DNA of 64,000 nucleotides, taken from Persephonella sp. IF05-L8 (GTDB taxonomy: Bacteria > Aquificota > Aquificia > Aquificales > Hydrogenothermaceae). Of the stretch, positions 24,511-36,107 are shown piece by piece. The first letter of the stretch is position 1. Each line of letters opens with the position of its first letter. Both the position numbers and the translations under genes were made by a program. The notes below the pieces were generated by a model. It was not told where the DNA came from. It searched no databases and saw only the letters and a program-made list of their open reading frames with translations. The stretch lies in the NCBI RefSeq assembly GCF_000703045.1, contig NZ_JNLJ01000001.1, forward strand, positions 186,001 through 250,000, in the 5' to 3' direction.

Positions 24511-25326
24511 TTAAAGACTTTTTATAAAATTAAGTGCCGTTCTACCGCTGAGGCTTCCTGCCTCAGTGGCATATTCCATTGCAAGTTTATGCAATCTTTC
24601 TTCTTCCATATTAATTCCAAATCTTTCAGCATAAAACTCAACAATACTCAGATATGTTCTTTTATCAAATTTATAAAATCCAAGTCTTAGACCAAATCTA
24701 TCAATTAGGGATAACTTTTCTTCAAGAATATCTGATGTTCTTGAATACTCATCCAAAGCTCTGTCAGAGAACTTAATAGGAATAAGATTTTTCTTATTAG
24801 ATGTTACATAGAAAAGCAGATTTTCAGGAATTTCGTATATTCCACCGTCTATTATGGTTTTGAATTCCTTGTAATCCTTTTCCTGTTCTTCAAAGGAAAG
24901 GTCATCTATGAAAATAATAAATCTAAATTCTGGATTTTGATGGATTAAACTGTAAAGTTTAAAAATGTTTAGAATATCTTCCTTTAGAACCTGAATTAGT
25001 TTTAGACCTTTGTTTGCAAATATTGGAAGCATGGCTTTCACAAGGGAAGATTTGCCTGTTCCCCTTTCTCCCCATAAAACTGCGTGGTTTGCCAGACTAC
25101 CTTCAACAAATTTTTGGGTATTCTTGAAAAGCTTTTCCTTCTGGTAATCAATACCTATAAGGGAGTTTATATCAACTTTTGAATAATTTTTTACAGGAGT
25201 TAAAGAGTTGTTATGAAAAAGGAAGGCATCTGCCTCCCTGAAGTTTGCTTTTAAATCTTCTGAGCCAATCAGTTTATCAATTTTGGATAAAACTCTGTTT
25301 AATAGCTGGGTGTCTATCTTATCCAT
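24511..25326 (-). CDS. DUF815-family AAA-like ATPase
   Basis: A 271-residue P-loop ATPase. Walker A is [12 protein letters not shown] (around residue 86), Walker B is [12 protein letters not shown], and the sensor-like YVTSNKKNL follows. The C-terminus [12 protein letters not shown] matches DUF815 proteins. The function is not established. Its ATG lies eight bases inside the end of gatB, so it is translationally coupled. Confidence 0.88.
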   Translation of the reverse strand: MDKIDTQLLNRVLSKIDKLIGSEDLKANFREADAFLFHNNSLTPVKNYSKVDINSLIGIDYQKEKLFKNTQKFVEGSLANHAVLWGERGTGKSSLVKAMLPIFANKGLKLIQVLKEDILNIFKLYSLIHQNPEFRFIIFIDDLSFEEQEKDYKEFKTIIDGGIYEIPENLLFYVTSNKKNLIPIKFSDRALDEYSRTSDILEEKLSLIDRFGLRLGFYKFDKRTYLSIVEFYAERFGINMEEERLHKLAMEYATEAGSLSGRTALNFIKSL

Positions 25327-26749
25327 TTAATAGCTGGGATAGTATTTTATTTACAATTTTTGGATTGGCTTTACCTTTTGTTGCTTTCATTACCTGTCCA
25401 ACAAAAAATCCCATTAGTTTTGTATTTCCAGCTTTGTATTTCTCAACTTCTGCAGGATGATTTGCAAGCACTTCCTCAACAATTTTTCTTATTTCACCCT
25501 CGTCAGATACCTGTTTAAGTCCTTTTTCCTCAACAATCTGTTTAGGCTCTTTACCTGTTTTGAATACCTCTTCAAAAACTTCTTTTGCAATCTTAGATGA
25601 TATTGCTCCACTGTCTATAAGTTCAACAATCTGGGCAATATGCTCAGGTTTTACTGGACTTTCTGTTATATCAAGTCCCTCTTCATTTAGCTTTCCCAAA
25701 AGCTCATTGATAATCCAGTTTGCTATTGCCTTTGGATTTTTTGAATAGGCTTCAACTGCCTTTTCAAAGAAAATTGCCCTGTCCTTATCGGCCACCAGAA
25801 CTTCTGCATCATATTCAGTCAGCTTAAGCTCCTGAACATATCTTTTTTCTTTCTCATCTGGAAGCTCAGGAAGGCTTTCTTTAATCTGATTTATAAAGGC
25901 TGTTGTTATTCTTACAGGTATAAGGTCTGGGTCTGGGAAGTATCTGTAGTCATGGGCTTCTTCTTTTGTTCTCATTGTGAATGTTTTACCTGTTTTTTCA
26001 TCAAAAAGCCTTGTTTCCTGAACTATTTCACCGCCTTTTTTCAGGATTTTTGCCTGTCTTTCTATCTCATACTCAATAGCCTTTTGGACAAATCTAAAGG
26101 AGTTTATATTTTTTATTTCAACCTTTGTTCCAAATTTTTCTTCACCTTTAGGCCTGAGAGAAATATTTACATCACATCTAAGCTGACCTTTTTCCATATC
26201 TGCATCAGACACGCCAATATATCTCATTATGTTTCTCAGTTTTTCCAGATAAAGTCTTGCACCTACAGCAGAACGGATATCCGGCTCAGAAACAATTTCC
26301 ATAAGAGGTGTTCCTGCTCTGTTTAAATCTACATAAGAGTATTTCCCTTCATGTATTGTTTTTCCAGCATCCTCTTCCATGTGAAGCCTGTGAATTCTAA
26401 TTCTTTCTGTTTTTCCATCAACTTTTATGTCTATATAACCATCTGTAGCAAGGGGTTTATCATACTGGGAAATCTGGTATCCTTTTGGCAGGTCTGGGTA
26501 GAAATAGTTTTTCCTTGCAAATACAGAAAGCTCATGAACTTTGCAGTTTAAAGCAAGGGATGCCTTTATTGCATACTCAAGGGCTCTTTTATTTAAAACC
26601 GGTAAGCTACCGGGCATACCTAAACATACCGGACATACATTTGTGTTAGGTTCGGCTCCATACTCAACTTTACAGGAGCAAAAACATTTGGTCTGGGTTG
26701 CCATTTGAACGTGGACTTCAAGACCAATTACCGGTTCAAACTCTCCCAT
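25319..26749 (-). CDS. gatB: Aspartyl/glutamyl-tRNA amidotransferase subunit B
   Basis: Kinase-like subunit of GatCAB, which converts Glu-tRNA(Gln) and Asp-tRNA(Asn) to the amidated forms. 476 residues. The opening [12 protein letters not shown], the zinc cluster with cysteines in KCFCSC and CPVCLGMPG, the [14 protein letters not shown] segment and the HMEEDAGKT motif are intact; the C-terminal YqeY-like tail ends LSQLLNG. gatA and gatC are not adjacent. It diverges from ahcY with a 100-base gap. Confidence 0.98.
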   Translation of the reverse strand: MGEFEPVIGLEVHVQMATQTKCFCSCKVEYGAEPNTNVCPVCLGMPGSLPVLNKRALEYAIKASLALNCKVHELSVFARKNYFYPDLPKGYQISQYDKPLATDGYIDIKVDGKTERIRIHRLHMEEDAGKTIHEGKYSYVDLNRAGTPLMEIVSEPDIRSAVGARLYLEKLRNIMRYIGVSDADMEKGQLRCDVNISLRPKGEEKFGTKVEIKNINSFRFVQKAIEYEIERQAKILKKGGEIVQETRLFDEKTGKTFTMRTKEEAHDYRYFPDPDLIPVRITTAFINQIKESLPELPDEKEKRYVQELKLTEYDAEVLVADKDRAIFFEKAVEAYSKNPKAIANWIINELLGKLNEEGLDITESPVKPEHIAQIVELIDSGAISSKIAKEVFEEVFKTGKEPKQIVEEKGLKQVSDEGEIRKIVEEVLANHPAEVEKYKAGNTKLMGFFVGQVMKATKGKANPKIVNKILSQLLNG

Positions 26750-26816
26750 TATATTCTCCCTGTTTTTATTATTGTCTATAGATTAGCAAAATTCCCTTTA
26801 ATTGTGAAGCACATAG

Positions 26817-26822
26817 TATAAT
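26817..26822 (+). promoter_or_regulatory. Putative -10 element for ahcY
   Basis: TATAAT 27 bases before the ahcY start, in the gap shared with gatB. No good -35 hexamer sits 16-18 bases upstream (CCCTTT), so this rests on the -10 box and position. Confidence 0.35.
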
Positions 26823-26831
26823 AACTACTAA

Positions 26832-28106
<1,275 letters not shown>

Positions 28107-28107
28107 T

Positions 28108-28470
28108 ATGAATGTTAAACCAGAAATAAAACAGCAGATTTTAGATGAGATATTTAAACTTTTAGATAAGGATAAAGTATGTGTTATATTGTTCGGTTCT
28201 TCAGCATTAGATAAAGGTTCCAGATACTCTGATATTGATATTGGACTTTTTTATACCGAGGAAATAGATGATGATATTTTTTTAAATCTGAAGGAAAATC
28301 TAAATTACTGGGTTGATACAGCACGGATTATAGATTTGGTTGATTTCCAGAGGGTTAATCTGGATTTTTTAGAATTTGCCCTTAAAGGAGCTATTATATG
28401 GCATGCGGGGAAAGAGTTCTTAAAAGAAAAATACATAATGAAAAACTATTGTCAAAATAAAGGAGGATAA
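28108..28470 (+). CDS. Second minimal nucleotidyltransferase (MNT), no HEPN partner
   Basis: A 120-residue MNT-fold nucleotidyltransferase. The signature GS (30-31), ten residues, Asp42-Ile-Asp44 is intact. It is longer than the MNT at 18815 and unlike it in sequence. The neighbouring gene is a DUF465-like coiled coil rather than a HEPN protein, so it is an orphan here. ahcY ends two bases before. It could have lost its partner or use one elsewhere. Confidence 0.85.
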   Translation: MNVKPEIKQQILDEIFKLLDKDKVCVILFGSSALDKGSRYSDIDIGLFYTEEIDDDIFLNLKENLNYWVDTARIIDLVDFQRVNLDFLEFALKGAIIWHAGKEFLKEKYIMKNYCQNKGG

Positions 28471-28472
28471 TG

Positions 28473-28697
28473 ATGACAAGAGAAGAAGCTATCAAAATCT
28501 TACTTGAAACTGATGAAGAATTTAGAAAATGGCATGAAGAAAGAGAAGAGTTAAAATGGAAAGTTCATAAATTAGAAAAACATTATCCCCCTGACCCTGA
28601 ATTAGAAGCAGAAGAAGAAAGATTAAAAAGAAGAAAACTTTATCTAAAAGACCTTATGGAGCAAAGAATAAGAGAATTTTTAGAAAAAAATAAATAG
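28473..28697 (+). CDS. DUF465/YdcH-like small coiled-coil protein
   Basis: About 74 residues, mostly charged heptad-like helix. The pattern EEFRKWHEEREELKWKVHKLE followed by ELEAEEERLKRRKLYLKD resembles the DUF465 (YdcH) hairpin. I prefer the ATG at 28473, six bases after GGAGG, to the one at 28470, which has only three bases of spacing; they differ by one methionine. Function unknown. Confidence 0.72.
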   Translation: MTREEAIKILLETDEEFRKWHEEREELKWKVHKLEKHYPPDPELEAEEERLKRRKLYLKDLMEQRIREFLEKNK

Positions 28698-28706
28698 AGG
28701 TAAAGA

Positions 28707-30380
28707 ATGAGAAGTGATATCGTAAAAAAAGGCTTTGAAAGAGCACCACACAGAAGTTTATTAAGAGCCTGTGGTCTTACAGAAGAGGATTTCAATAAGC
28801 CTTTTATTGGAGTTGCCAACTCCTATATAGATATTATTCCCGGGCATGTTCATCTGAGAGAATTTGCCCAGATTGTTAAAGACGCAATAAGAGAAGCCGG
28901 TGGTGTCCCTTTTGAGTTTAATGTGATTGGTGTTGATGATGGTATAGCAATGGGACACTCAGGAATGCATTATTCTCTGCCAAGTAGAGAAATTATAGCT
29001 GACGCAATAGAAACCGTTGTTGAAGCCCACAAACTTGATGCACTGGTATGTATTCCAAACTGCGATAAGATTGTCCCTGGAATGATGATGGCAGCTGCCA
29101 GATTGAACATTCCGGTGATATTCGTTAGCGGTGGTCCTATGGCAGCAGGCCATCTACCAGATGGTAGGCCAATAGACCTTGCAACTGCTTTTGAAGCTGT
29201 TGGTGCCGTAGCTCAGGGACAGATGACAGAAGCAGAACTTAAAGTAATAGAAGAAAATGCATGTCCTTCCTGTGGTTCCTGCTCAGGTATGTTTACGGCA
29301 AACTCTATGAACTGTCTGGCAGAAGCTCTGGGAATTGCTCTTCCCGGAAACGGTTCAATCCTGGCAATTGACCCAAGAAGACAGGAACTTGCCAGACAGG
29401 CAGGGAAACAGATTATTGAACTTGTTAAAGCAGACCTTAAGTTCAGGGATATAGTTAATGAGCAAACCATAGAAAATGCATTCACCCTTGATATAGCAAT
29501 GGGAGGTTCTTCAAACACTGTCTTGCATCTCCTTGCGATAGCTTATGAGGCAGGGATTGAGTTTCCACTGGAAAAAATAGATGAGATATCAAGGAGAACA
29601 CCAACACTGTGTAAACTTGCACCTGCAAGCCAGTATCATATGGAAGATTTAGACAGGGCAGGTGGTATATCAGCTATTTTAAAAGAACTCTCCAAAAAAG
29701 GATTACTCCACCTTGATAGGCCAACAGTAAGCCTGAAAACTCTTGGGGAAGTTATTGAGGACGCAGAGATTAAAGACCCAAATGTGATAAGACCAATAAC
29801 AAACCCTTACAGCGAAACAGGCGGACTGGCTATACTATTTGGAAATATAGCTCCAGATGGAAGTGTTGTCAAAGCTGCTGCTGTTGATCCATCAATGCAG
29901 GTTTTTAAAGGGACAGCAGTATGTTTTGATAGTGAAGAAGAAGCTATATCAGGAATATTCGGTGGAAAAGTAAAAGAAGGAAATGTTGTTGTAATTAGAT
30001 ATGAAGGTCCAAAAGGCAGCCCAGGAATGAGAGAAATGCTCTCCCCAACCTCAGCAATAATGGGTATGGGGCTTGGAGATAAAGTTTCCCTTATTACTGA
30101 TGGAAGATTTTCAGGAGCGACCAGAGGAGCTTGTATAGGGCATATCTCTCCGGAGGCAGCTGCAGGAGGACCAATTGGAATAATTCAGGATGGAGACGAG
30201 ATTTTAATTGATATTCCAAATAGAAAACTGGAACTCTTAATCTCTGAAGAAGAATTTGAAAGAAGGATGAAAGAATTCAAACCAAAACAAAAAGAAATCA
30301 AAAGCAGATGGCTCAGAAGATATGCCAAGCATGTAACATCTGCCAATAAAGGTGCAATATTAGAGGATGAATGCCTTTGA
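28707..30380 (+). CDS. ilvD: Dihydroxy-acid dehydratase
   Basis: Fe-S dehydratase of isoleucine and valine synthesis, 557 residues. The cluster cysteines lie in [12 protein letters not shown] and [27 protein letters not shown] and the late [14 protein letters not shown] with the active-site serine region are conserved. The start follows AGAGGTAAAGA. metK begins nine bases after its stop. Confidence 0.98.
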   Translation: MRSDIVKKGFERAPHRSLLRACGLTEEDFNKPFIGVANSYIDIIPGHVHLREFAQIVKDAIREAGGVPFEFNVIGVDDGIAMGHSGMHYSLPSREIIADAIETVVEAHKLDALVCIPNCDKIVPGMMMAAARLNIPVIFVSGGPMAAGHLPDGRPIDLATAFEAVGAVAQGQMTEAELKVIEENACPSCGSCSGMFTANSMNCLAEALGIALPGNGSILAIDPRRQELARQAGKQIIELVKADLKFRDIVNEQTIENAFTLDIAMGGSSNTVLHLLAIAYEAGIEFPLEKIDEISRRTPTLCKLAPASQYHMEDLDRAGGISAILKELSKKGLLHLDRPTVSLKTLGEVIEDAEIKDPNVIRPITNPYSETGGLAILFGNIAPDGSVVKAAAVDPSMQVFKGTAVCFDSEEEAISGIFGGKVKEGNVVVIRYEGPKGSPGMREMLSPTSAIMGMGLGDKVSLITDGRFSGATRGACIGHISPEAAAGGPIGIIQDGDEILIDIPNRKLELLISEEEFERRMKEFKPKQKEIKSRWLRRYAKHVTSANKGAILEDECL

Positions 30381-30388
30381 GGAAAAAA

Positions 30389-31519
30389 ATGAAAGTTATT
30401 AAAAGTGCTGAATCGGTATGTCAGGGACATCCTGATAAGGCAGCAGATATAATATCAGATGCAATACTGGACGAACTTTTAATTAAAGACCCATATACAA
30501 GGGCTTCTATTGAAGTGCTAATAACTACAGGGCTTGTCCATGTGTCTGGTGAACTATCAACAGATGCCTATGTGGATATTCCTAATATAGCGAGGGCTGC
30601 TTTAATTGAAATAGGTTATACGAAACCCGAATACGGGTTTGATGGTTATACAGCAGGGGTTATATCCACCATAAGTGACCAGAGCCCTGAAATAGCTCTT
30701 GGTGTTCCATCTGAAGGTGCAGGGGATACCTGTATAGTTGTAGGATATGCAACAGCAGAAACAGAAAACTATATGCCCCTTGCCTGCAATATTGCAAACA
30801 ATATTACAAAAACTATAGATGAACTAAGAAAAGATGATATAGTTCCGTTTTTTAGACCAGATGGAAAAGCTGTAGTGGTTGTTGAGTATGAAAATGGAAA
30901 ACCTGTCCGCATAAATTCAATCACTGTCCTTGTTCAGCATGAACCCTATGTTTCTGAGCTGGAAATGAAAGAAGCTATAGAAGAAAAAGTGTTAAAGCAG
31001 GTTATACCCCAGCAATTCATAGACAAAAAAACAAAAATTGTGATTAATCCTCTGGGTAGATTTATCATCGGGGGTCCTATGGCAGATACCGGATTAACTG
31101 GAAGAAAAATCATAGCTGATGCTTACGGAACTGCCGCAGCTTCAGGAGGAAGTGCCTTTTCAGGTAAAGACCCTACAAAAATAGACCGTTCAGCTTCATA
31201 TATGGCAAGATATATAGCAAAGCATATAGTTGCCTCAGGTATAGCCAATGAATGTAATGTAGAAATGGTATATGTCATTGGAGGAGATTACCCTGTTTCA
31301 TTTAATATAAAGACAGATACAGATTTAGACACTGAAAAATTAAACAGTAAAATAAAAGAGCTGTTTGACCTTTCTCCAGCAGGGATTATAGAGAAACTGG
31401 AATTAAGGAAACCTATTTATAAAACAACTGCATCCTACGGACATTTTGGTAGGGAAGGGGACGAATTTACCTGGGAGATAATAGATAAAAAGATAATGGA
31501 GGAATTACAGAATGTCTGA
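30389..31519 (+). CDS. metK: S-adenosylmethionine synthetase
   Basis: Makes SAM from methionine and ATP. About 376 residues. Motifs are SAESVCQGHPDKAAD, the GAGDTCIVVGYA-type loop, GRFIIGGPMADTGLTGRKI and GGSAFSGKDPTKIDRSASY. I use ATG 30389, seven bases after TGAGGA (30378-30383), not ATG 30371, which lies within the end of ilvD and adds a non-conserved MPLRKK. The degenerate GGDEF gene overlaps its end by eight bases. Confidence 0.98.
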   Translation: MKVIKSAESVCQGHPDKAADIISDAILDELLIKDPYTRASIEVLITTGLVHVSGELSTDAYVDIPNIARAALIEIGYTKPEYGFDGYTAGVISTISDQSPEIALGVPSEGAGDTCIVVGYATAETENYMPLACNIANNITKTIDELRKDDIVPFFRPDGKAVVVVEYENGKPVRINSITVLVQHEPYVSELEMKEAIEEKVLKQVIPQQFIDKKTKIVINPLGRFIIGGPMADTGLTGRKIIADAYGTAAASGGSAFSGKDPTKIDRSASYMARYIAKHIVASGIANECNVEMVYVIGGDYPVSFNIKTDTDLDTEKLNSKIKELFDLSPAGIIEKLELRKPIYKTTASYGHFGREGDEFTWEIIDKKIMEELQNV

Positions 31520-31946
31520 GAACAATCACATCTATGATTTTGATGTGTTTAAAGCCCTGGTGGAGCTGGAAATTAGAAGAATAGTTAGATATCATAAGAA
31601 TTCAAAATTTTCTATTGCCTTTATGTATGCACCAGATTTGGCAGCCAAATTTCAAAAAAATAGAAAAGAACTTGAGGAAATAGATATAGCCTTTATATTA
31701 AGAGATAATATAAGAGCTGTGGATGTAATCTCTCCTGTAGAAGAAGATTTTGTATTTTTATTCTTTCCAGAAACAGGGAAAAAAGAAGCAGAACAGGCCA
31801 TAAAGAGAATTAAAAAAGTCATTGATGATAATATAATTCATGGAATAGCCAGCTACCCTGAAGATGGAAAAGACAAAGAAGAATTATTTACTCATCTGGT
31901 TGAAATCATGAATAAAAAGCTGATACCGGTAATTGAATTAAAATAA
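31512..31946 (+). CDS. Degenerate GGDEF-domain protein
   Basis: A 144-residue stand-alone domain that looks like the core of a GGDEF domain: a middle LRDNIRAVDVI segment followed by VEEDFVFLFFP where active enzymes have GGDEF, and a C-terminal IASYPEDGKDKEELF. The two glycines of the active site are replaced by Val-Glu, and no RxxD at the right spacing is seen, so cyclase activity is not expected. It might bind a nucleotide or protein. The start overlaps metK by eight bases, and the end overlaps lpd by nine bases. Confidence 0.78.
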   Translation: MSENNHIYDFDVFKALVELEIRRIVRYHKNSKFSIAFMYAPDLAAKFQKNRKELEEIDIAFILRDNIRAVDVISPVEEDFVFLFFPETGKKEAEQAIKRIKKVIDDNIIHGIASYPEDGKDKEELFTHLVEIMNKKLIPVIELK

Positions 31947-33332
31947 TTTTCCAATTACAACATCATAAGTAGCATATAGAAAAATCTCACTTAAAGATGG
32001 ATGGAAATATATGAAGTCGTGGATTTCTTTTGCTGTCATCTGGTTTTTGATGGCATAAGCCATAATATGTATTAACTCTGAAGCCTCTATTCCAACTACT
32101 GTTGCGCCGATAATGTGGTTTGTTTGTTTGTCAAACACAAGTCTTACAAATCCCTCTGTTTCCAGTTCATCAACTGCCTTTTCATTATAGGTAAATGGAT
32201 AATATCCGGAAACAGTTTCTATGCCTTTTTCTTTTGCCTGCTGTTCACTCAATCCGACATGGGCAATTTCATAAGCGGTAAAGATAGACCAGGGGATAAG
32301 TGAATAGTCAGTCTCTACCTTCTTATTATCAAACATGTTTTCTAATGCCACCCTTGCCTCATAAGAAGCCACATGGGCAAGCATAGGTGAATTAACAACA
32401 TCACCACAGGCATAAATATTTTCAAAATTTGTTTGCAGGTAAGAATTAGTTTTTATAAATCCTCTTTCATCCTTTTCTATTCCTATACTGTCTATATCTG
32501 AAGTATTGGGTCTTCTTCCTACAGAAAGTAGAATTTTATCAACTTCCATTTGTGAACCGTCTGAAAGATTTACAACAACTTTATCTCCAGAAATTTTATA
32601 GTCTTTAACAGATGTTTCCAGTTTAAATTCTATTCCCAGTTTTTTGAATTTTCGTTGAAGCAGTCTTGATATATCCGGAGAAATAATATCCGAAGACAAC
32701 AATCTATCTTTTATCTCTACAATAGTTACTTGACTTCCATACTGGGCAGAAATATATGCCAGCTCACAGCCGGCAACACCCCCACCAACTATTAGAAGTC
32801 TTTCAGGAAGTTGCTCCATATTTTCCAGATAATCTTCAGTTGTAATAACATACCTTCCATCTGGAACTATACCACCAATTGAAACTGGAATTGAACCGGT
32901 AGCTATCAAAATGTATCTACCTTCTATAGTTTCTGTCTTTCCATCTTCATAGGCTATCTGAACCTGGTTTTGACCTATTATTTTGCCTGTTCCTTTATAA
33001 ACAGGAACCTTTTTGGCTTTTAAAAGCTGTGATAGGGATTTCCTTAAGAAACCTATAGCTTCATCTTTGCCTTTTTTTGCCTGAGAAAAATCAACTGAAT
33101 TAGAGGAAATATTAATTCCGTATTTATTAAGTAGAGGAATTTTTTCTATCTGACGGGCTCCTGCCCTATAGTATTTTGTTGGAATACAGGCTCTATTGAG
33201 ACAGTTTCCACCAATTTTGCCTTTTTCAATTATTGCTATATTTAATTTTTTCCTAAGAGCCGTGAGGGTTGCTTCATAACCCCCAGGCCCCATTCCAATT
33301 ATTATCAGGTCATACACTTTAGCATCCTGCAC
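31938..33332 (-). CDS. lpd: Dihydrolipoamide dehydrogenase
   Basis: FAD-dependent enzyme that reoxidises lipoyl groups with NAD. 464 residues. The FAD motif GMGPGGYEA, the redox pair Cys44/Cys49 in GGNCLNRACIPTK, the NAD motif VGGGVAGCELAYISA, YACGDVVNSPMLAHVA, and the catalytic FHPSLSE (His and Glu) are intact. It is last in the pilus operon; its start lies 14 bases inside the preceding lipoprotein gene. gcvH in the same window could be a partner. An alternative is a related pyridine nucleotide-disulfide oxidoreductase. Confidence 0.92.
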   Translation of the reverse strand: MQDAKVYDLIIIGMGPGGYEATLTALRKKLNIAIIEKGKIGGNCLNRACIPTKYYRAGARQIEKIPLLNKYGINISSNSVDFSQAKKGKDEAIGFLRKSLSQLLKAKKVPVYKGTGKIIGQNQVQIAYEDGKTETIEGRYILIATGSIPVSIGGIVPDGRYVITTEDYLENMEQLPERLLIVGGGVAGCELAYISAQYGSQVTIVEIKDRLLSSDIISPDISRLLQRKFKKLGIEFKLETSVKDYKISGDKVVVNLSDGSQMEVDKILLSVGRRPNTSDIDSIGIEKDERGFIKTNSYLQTNFENIYACGDVVNSPMLAHVASYEARVALENMFDNKKVETDYSLIPWSIFTAYEIAHVGLSEQQAKEKGIETVSGYYPFTYNEKAVDELETEGFVRLVFDKQTNHIIGATVVGIEASELIHIMAYAIKNQMTAKEIHDFIYFHPSLSEIFLYATYDVVIGKLF

Positions 33333-33987
33333 AGTAGTTTGGATCGTCTATATACTGACAACATTCACAATTATTTATATCAGAATATAGGAGATTATTG
33401 TCTACAGTGCAACCATCATCTCCAAAATGTCCAGCATCAAATCTAAAATATCCACTTATATTAATGTTGTTATCGTATAGTACTTCGTTACCATAAAATT
33501 TAATATTAACCCCATAAGAAGCATTCGCTATGTTTGCAAATACCATATAGTCTAAAATACATTTTTTTAATTTTAAAGGAACAGCTGTAGCCTGGCATGT
33601 GGTATCTTGGTCTACAACAGCAGTACAACTCATATTTAAAGTAAGAGGTTTTAATGTGGGTGAAACTTCATCTTCTTTAGAAAAGGAAAGTTCATACTTA
33701 TATATATTCACATCAGAAGGATTTATTTTTTCTGGATTTATTGATTTCACATTAAACGTAGCACTAATAAGTGTATCCTGGGTCGGTATAAGGTAATAAT
33801 CACAAGTACCGTCCCCATTACTATCTACCAAATCAAATAAATCAATCTGGGCTGTCGTAGGTGAAATAGATTTAAGTTCAACAACTACCGATGCACCGTT
33901 TTCTGCACCTCCCCCGGTGCCACAGGAATATAAAATTCCTGCAACTATAACAACTTGTAAAAACTTTAATGTCTTTTTAATCCCCAT
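33319..33987 (-). CDS. Cysteine-rich lipoprotein downstream of pilQ, unknown function
   Basis: About 222 residues, not recognised. The signal peptide carries a lipobox, ILYS-Cys22. The mature part is beta-rich with a DSNGDGTCDYY loop like a calcium-binding turn, and the last 30 residues hold several cysteines (NNCECCQY, NYCAGC). I take ATG 33987, with AAGGAGG eleven bases upstream; an ATG at 34011 lies within the pilQ end. Its 3' end overlaps lpd by 14 bases. Its position suggests a role with the pilus or an outer-membrane site. Confidence 0.75.
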   Translation of the reverse strand: MGIKKTLKFLQVVIVAGILYSCGTGGGAENGASVVVELKSISPTTAQIDLFDLVDSNGDGTCDYYLIPTQDTLISATFNVKSINPEKINPSDVNIYKYELSFSKEDEVSPTLKPLTLNMSCTAVVDQDTTCQATAVPLKLKKCILDYMVFANIANASYGVNIKFYGNEVLYDNNINISGYFRFDAGHFGDDGCTVDNNLLYSDINNCECCQYIDDPNYCAGC

Positions 33988-34003
33988 ATCTTCTAAATCC
34001 TCC

Positions 34004-35827
34004 TTACTCATATATTATTTTCGGTGTTATGAATATGAGAAGTTCTCTATTTTCATAGCTTTTATAGTTATTCTTAAACAACCAGCCTAAGAGGGGAATA
34101 TTCATAAGGCCAGGAACTCCTTTTTCTCCAACCTCTTCGGTTTTTTCCAGAATTCCACCAATAACTATTGTCTGTCCATCTTTAGCTACAACTTTACTTG
34201 TTACACTTTTTGTTTGTATAGGTGGTTGACCGGCAACAGATTTTGCAAAATCAGGTATATCCTGTGTTAAATCTATTGTCATTATAATATTACCATCTGC
34301 TGTAGTTCTTGGAACAACGTTCAGTTTAAGAACCGCCTCTTTAAATCTAACATTGGCAATTGCAGCTCCTCCTGTAGAACCAAATACTGTGTATGGAATT
34401 TCAAAACCCTGGGCTATCTCGGCACCTTCTCCATCTATTGTTATAACTTTAGGTCTTGATAGTATTTTGCTTTTTCCTATTTGCTCCAGGGCAGAAAGTT
34501 GCATATCTAAACTTGTAGTAAGCCCATTAACTACACCTATTGCTAAAGATGAACCTGTTCCAGGGGAAACAGATGCAGCAGGAAAATCAAACATATATCC
34601 TGTTAAAGAGCCACCAGATATACTATACCCGATATCTCCTGAACCTCCGTAATGAGAAATACCCCATTGAATTCCAAGTTCTCTTTTAAATGAGGATTGT
34701 ATTTGAACAATTCTTGCTTCTATAGCAATCTGATATGGTCTTTTTAAAAGAATGTTAGAGAAGTTTTTATAGACTTTTTCTACCACGGAAGGAATATCTG
34801 TAATACATATTTTAGGAAGGGATGTTATGATACTTCTTTCTCTTTCTGTTGTGGTTGAAGTTATAGTACTTCCAGTGTTACCGCCGAATTGAAGGTTCTT
34901 TTCAACACCTATTGCCTTTGATGTTTCTTTTGATTTAAAAATAACAGAACCGTATTTGGTAAGATAATTTTCGCTTATAGTTGTTAAAAGTTCTGCTGGT
35001 TCTAAAGCTCTTACATAATAGCATTTTGTAACAATGTCTATCTTTTGGGCTTTAGCCAGAATTTTACTTATTTTTCCAAAATTATTTCTTACTTCTATAA
35101 TAGTAAGTTTGTGTGTTTTGGGGTCATAGGAGTATTTTCCATAAGGGGAAAGTTTTTCTATCAGCTCATCTTCTATAGCCTGAAACTCTTCAGGTGCCAC
35201 AGTGAGTTCTTTTTTAATCAGCATAGATTCTGCTTTTGCTTTTTCTAAAGCCGCCTCTCTCATTCTCTGTTCTTTTTCTTCTTCTATTTTTGCTAATTTA
35301 GCTGCTTCTTTTTCAAGAGGCTTTAAAAATTCTGCTACAACTTTTTTAATGTTTTCCACATTTTCCTTAGCATCTCTTATATAAACTGCATTACTTGATT
35401 TATAAATCTTTATTTCTGCAGCAGGTGAGGCATTATCTTTTACTATACTTACAAATGAATTAAAAACATCTTTTCCGAGAAACTTAATAACATCAGGAGG
35501 TACAGTAATTAATGCATCTTCTGCCACTTTTATTCTATAAACACCGTTATCCTGTATATATATAAGTCCGTATTCTTTGAGAGCAAGCTTAAATAATGTT
35601 TCAATAGATACAGGTCTTCTGATTGAAAGATAAACAGGCATAGAGGAGTTTTTAGCTGCTTCCTTATCCCAGATAATATTTTTTTTCGCCAATTGAGATA
35701 TTACATCTATAACGGTACTTAATTTTGCTCCATAAAATTCTGCAGCTACCTTAGGTTGTGCTTTTACTCCTGTTGCTGAGAGAATGAACATTAGTACTAT
35801 TGTTATTAAAACCGTTTTTATTCTCAT
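34004..35827 (-). CDS. pilQ: Type IV pilus secretin PilQ
   Basis: Outer-membrane secretin through which the pilus passes. 607 residues: signal peptide (about 1-23), an N0/STN-like domain (about 28-100), N1, a highly charged helix (about 170-215, many Lys/Glu/Ala), a further N domain, and the C-terminal secretin domain (about 345-605) with VPGLMNIPLLGWLFK and the terminal LLIFITPKII. No AMIN domains are seen. It fits the pilMNOPQ order. Confidence 0.92.
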   Translation of the reverse strand: MRIKTVLITIVLMFILSATGVKAQPKVAAEFYGAKLSTVIDVISQLAKKNIIWDKEAAKNSSMPVYLSIRRPVSIETLFKLALKEYGLIYIQDNGVYRIKVAEDALITVPPDVIKFLGKDVFNSFVSIVKDNASPAAEIKIYKSSNAVYIRDAKENVENIKKVVAEFLKPLEKEAAKLAKIEEEKEQRMREAALEKAKAESMLIKKELTVAPEEFQAIEDELIEKLSPYGKYSYDPKTHKLTIIEVRNNFGKISKILAKAQKIDIVTKCYYVRALEPAELLTTISENYLTKYGSVIFKSKETSKAIGVEKNLQFGGNTGSTITSTTTERERSIITSLPKICITDIPSVVEKVYKNFSNILLKRPYQIAIEARIVQIQSSFKRELGIQWGISHYGGSGDIGYSISGGSLTGYMFDFPAASVSPGTGSSLAIGVVNGLTTSLDMQLSALEQIGKSKILSRPKVITIDGEGAEIAQGFEIPYTVFGSTGGAAIANVRFKEAVLKLNVVPRTTADGNIIMTIDLTQDIPDFAKSVAGQPPIQTKSVTSKVVAKDGQTIVIGGILEKTEEVGEKGVPGLMNIPLLGWLFKNNYKSYENRELLIFITPKIIYE

Positions 35828-35842
35828 AACCTCACCTCACTC

Positions 35843-36094
35843 CTACCTGATTTGGAAGTCTTTATTTGATATTCCATAACTATCTTGAAGTATCTCTTCA
35901 GGGTTCTTTCTGGTTTTTATCAATTTGGCTCTTCCATCAGGTGTCTCAATTACGATATATTTATTACCTCTGGTGTCTTTTATATACCCTACGGCGTTTT
36001 CTCCCTCAAAGAATGGTTCTTGCTCCTGGGCATTGGCTATTCCTAATAAACCCATAAAGATAAGGAAAATAGTTAAATTTCTAAGAGTTTTCAT
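35843..36094 (-). CDS. Short PilP-like pilus assembly protein
   Basis: An 83-residue exported protein (signal peptide about 1-22, ending NAQ) at the pilP position between pilO and pilQ. The mature part AVGYIKDTRGNKYIVIETPDG resembles the beta-rich homology region of PilP/GspC that docks to secretin. It lacks the usual lipobox cysteine and the long linker, so it is about half the normal PilP length. The assignment rests on position and this short segment. Confidence 0.65.
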   Translation of the reverse strand: MKTLRNLTIFLIFMGLLGIANAQEQEPFFEGENAVGYIKDTRGNKYIVIETPDGRAKLIKTRKNPEEILQDSYGISNKDFQIR

Positions 36095-36107
36095 TAATCC
36101 CTCCTAT

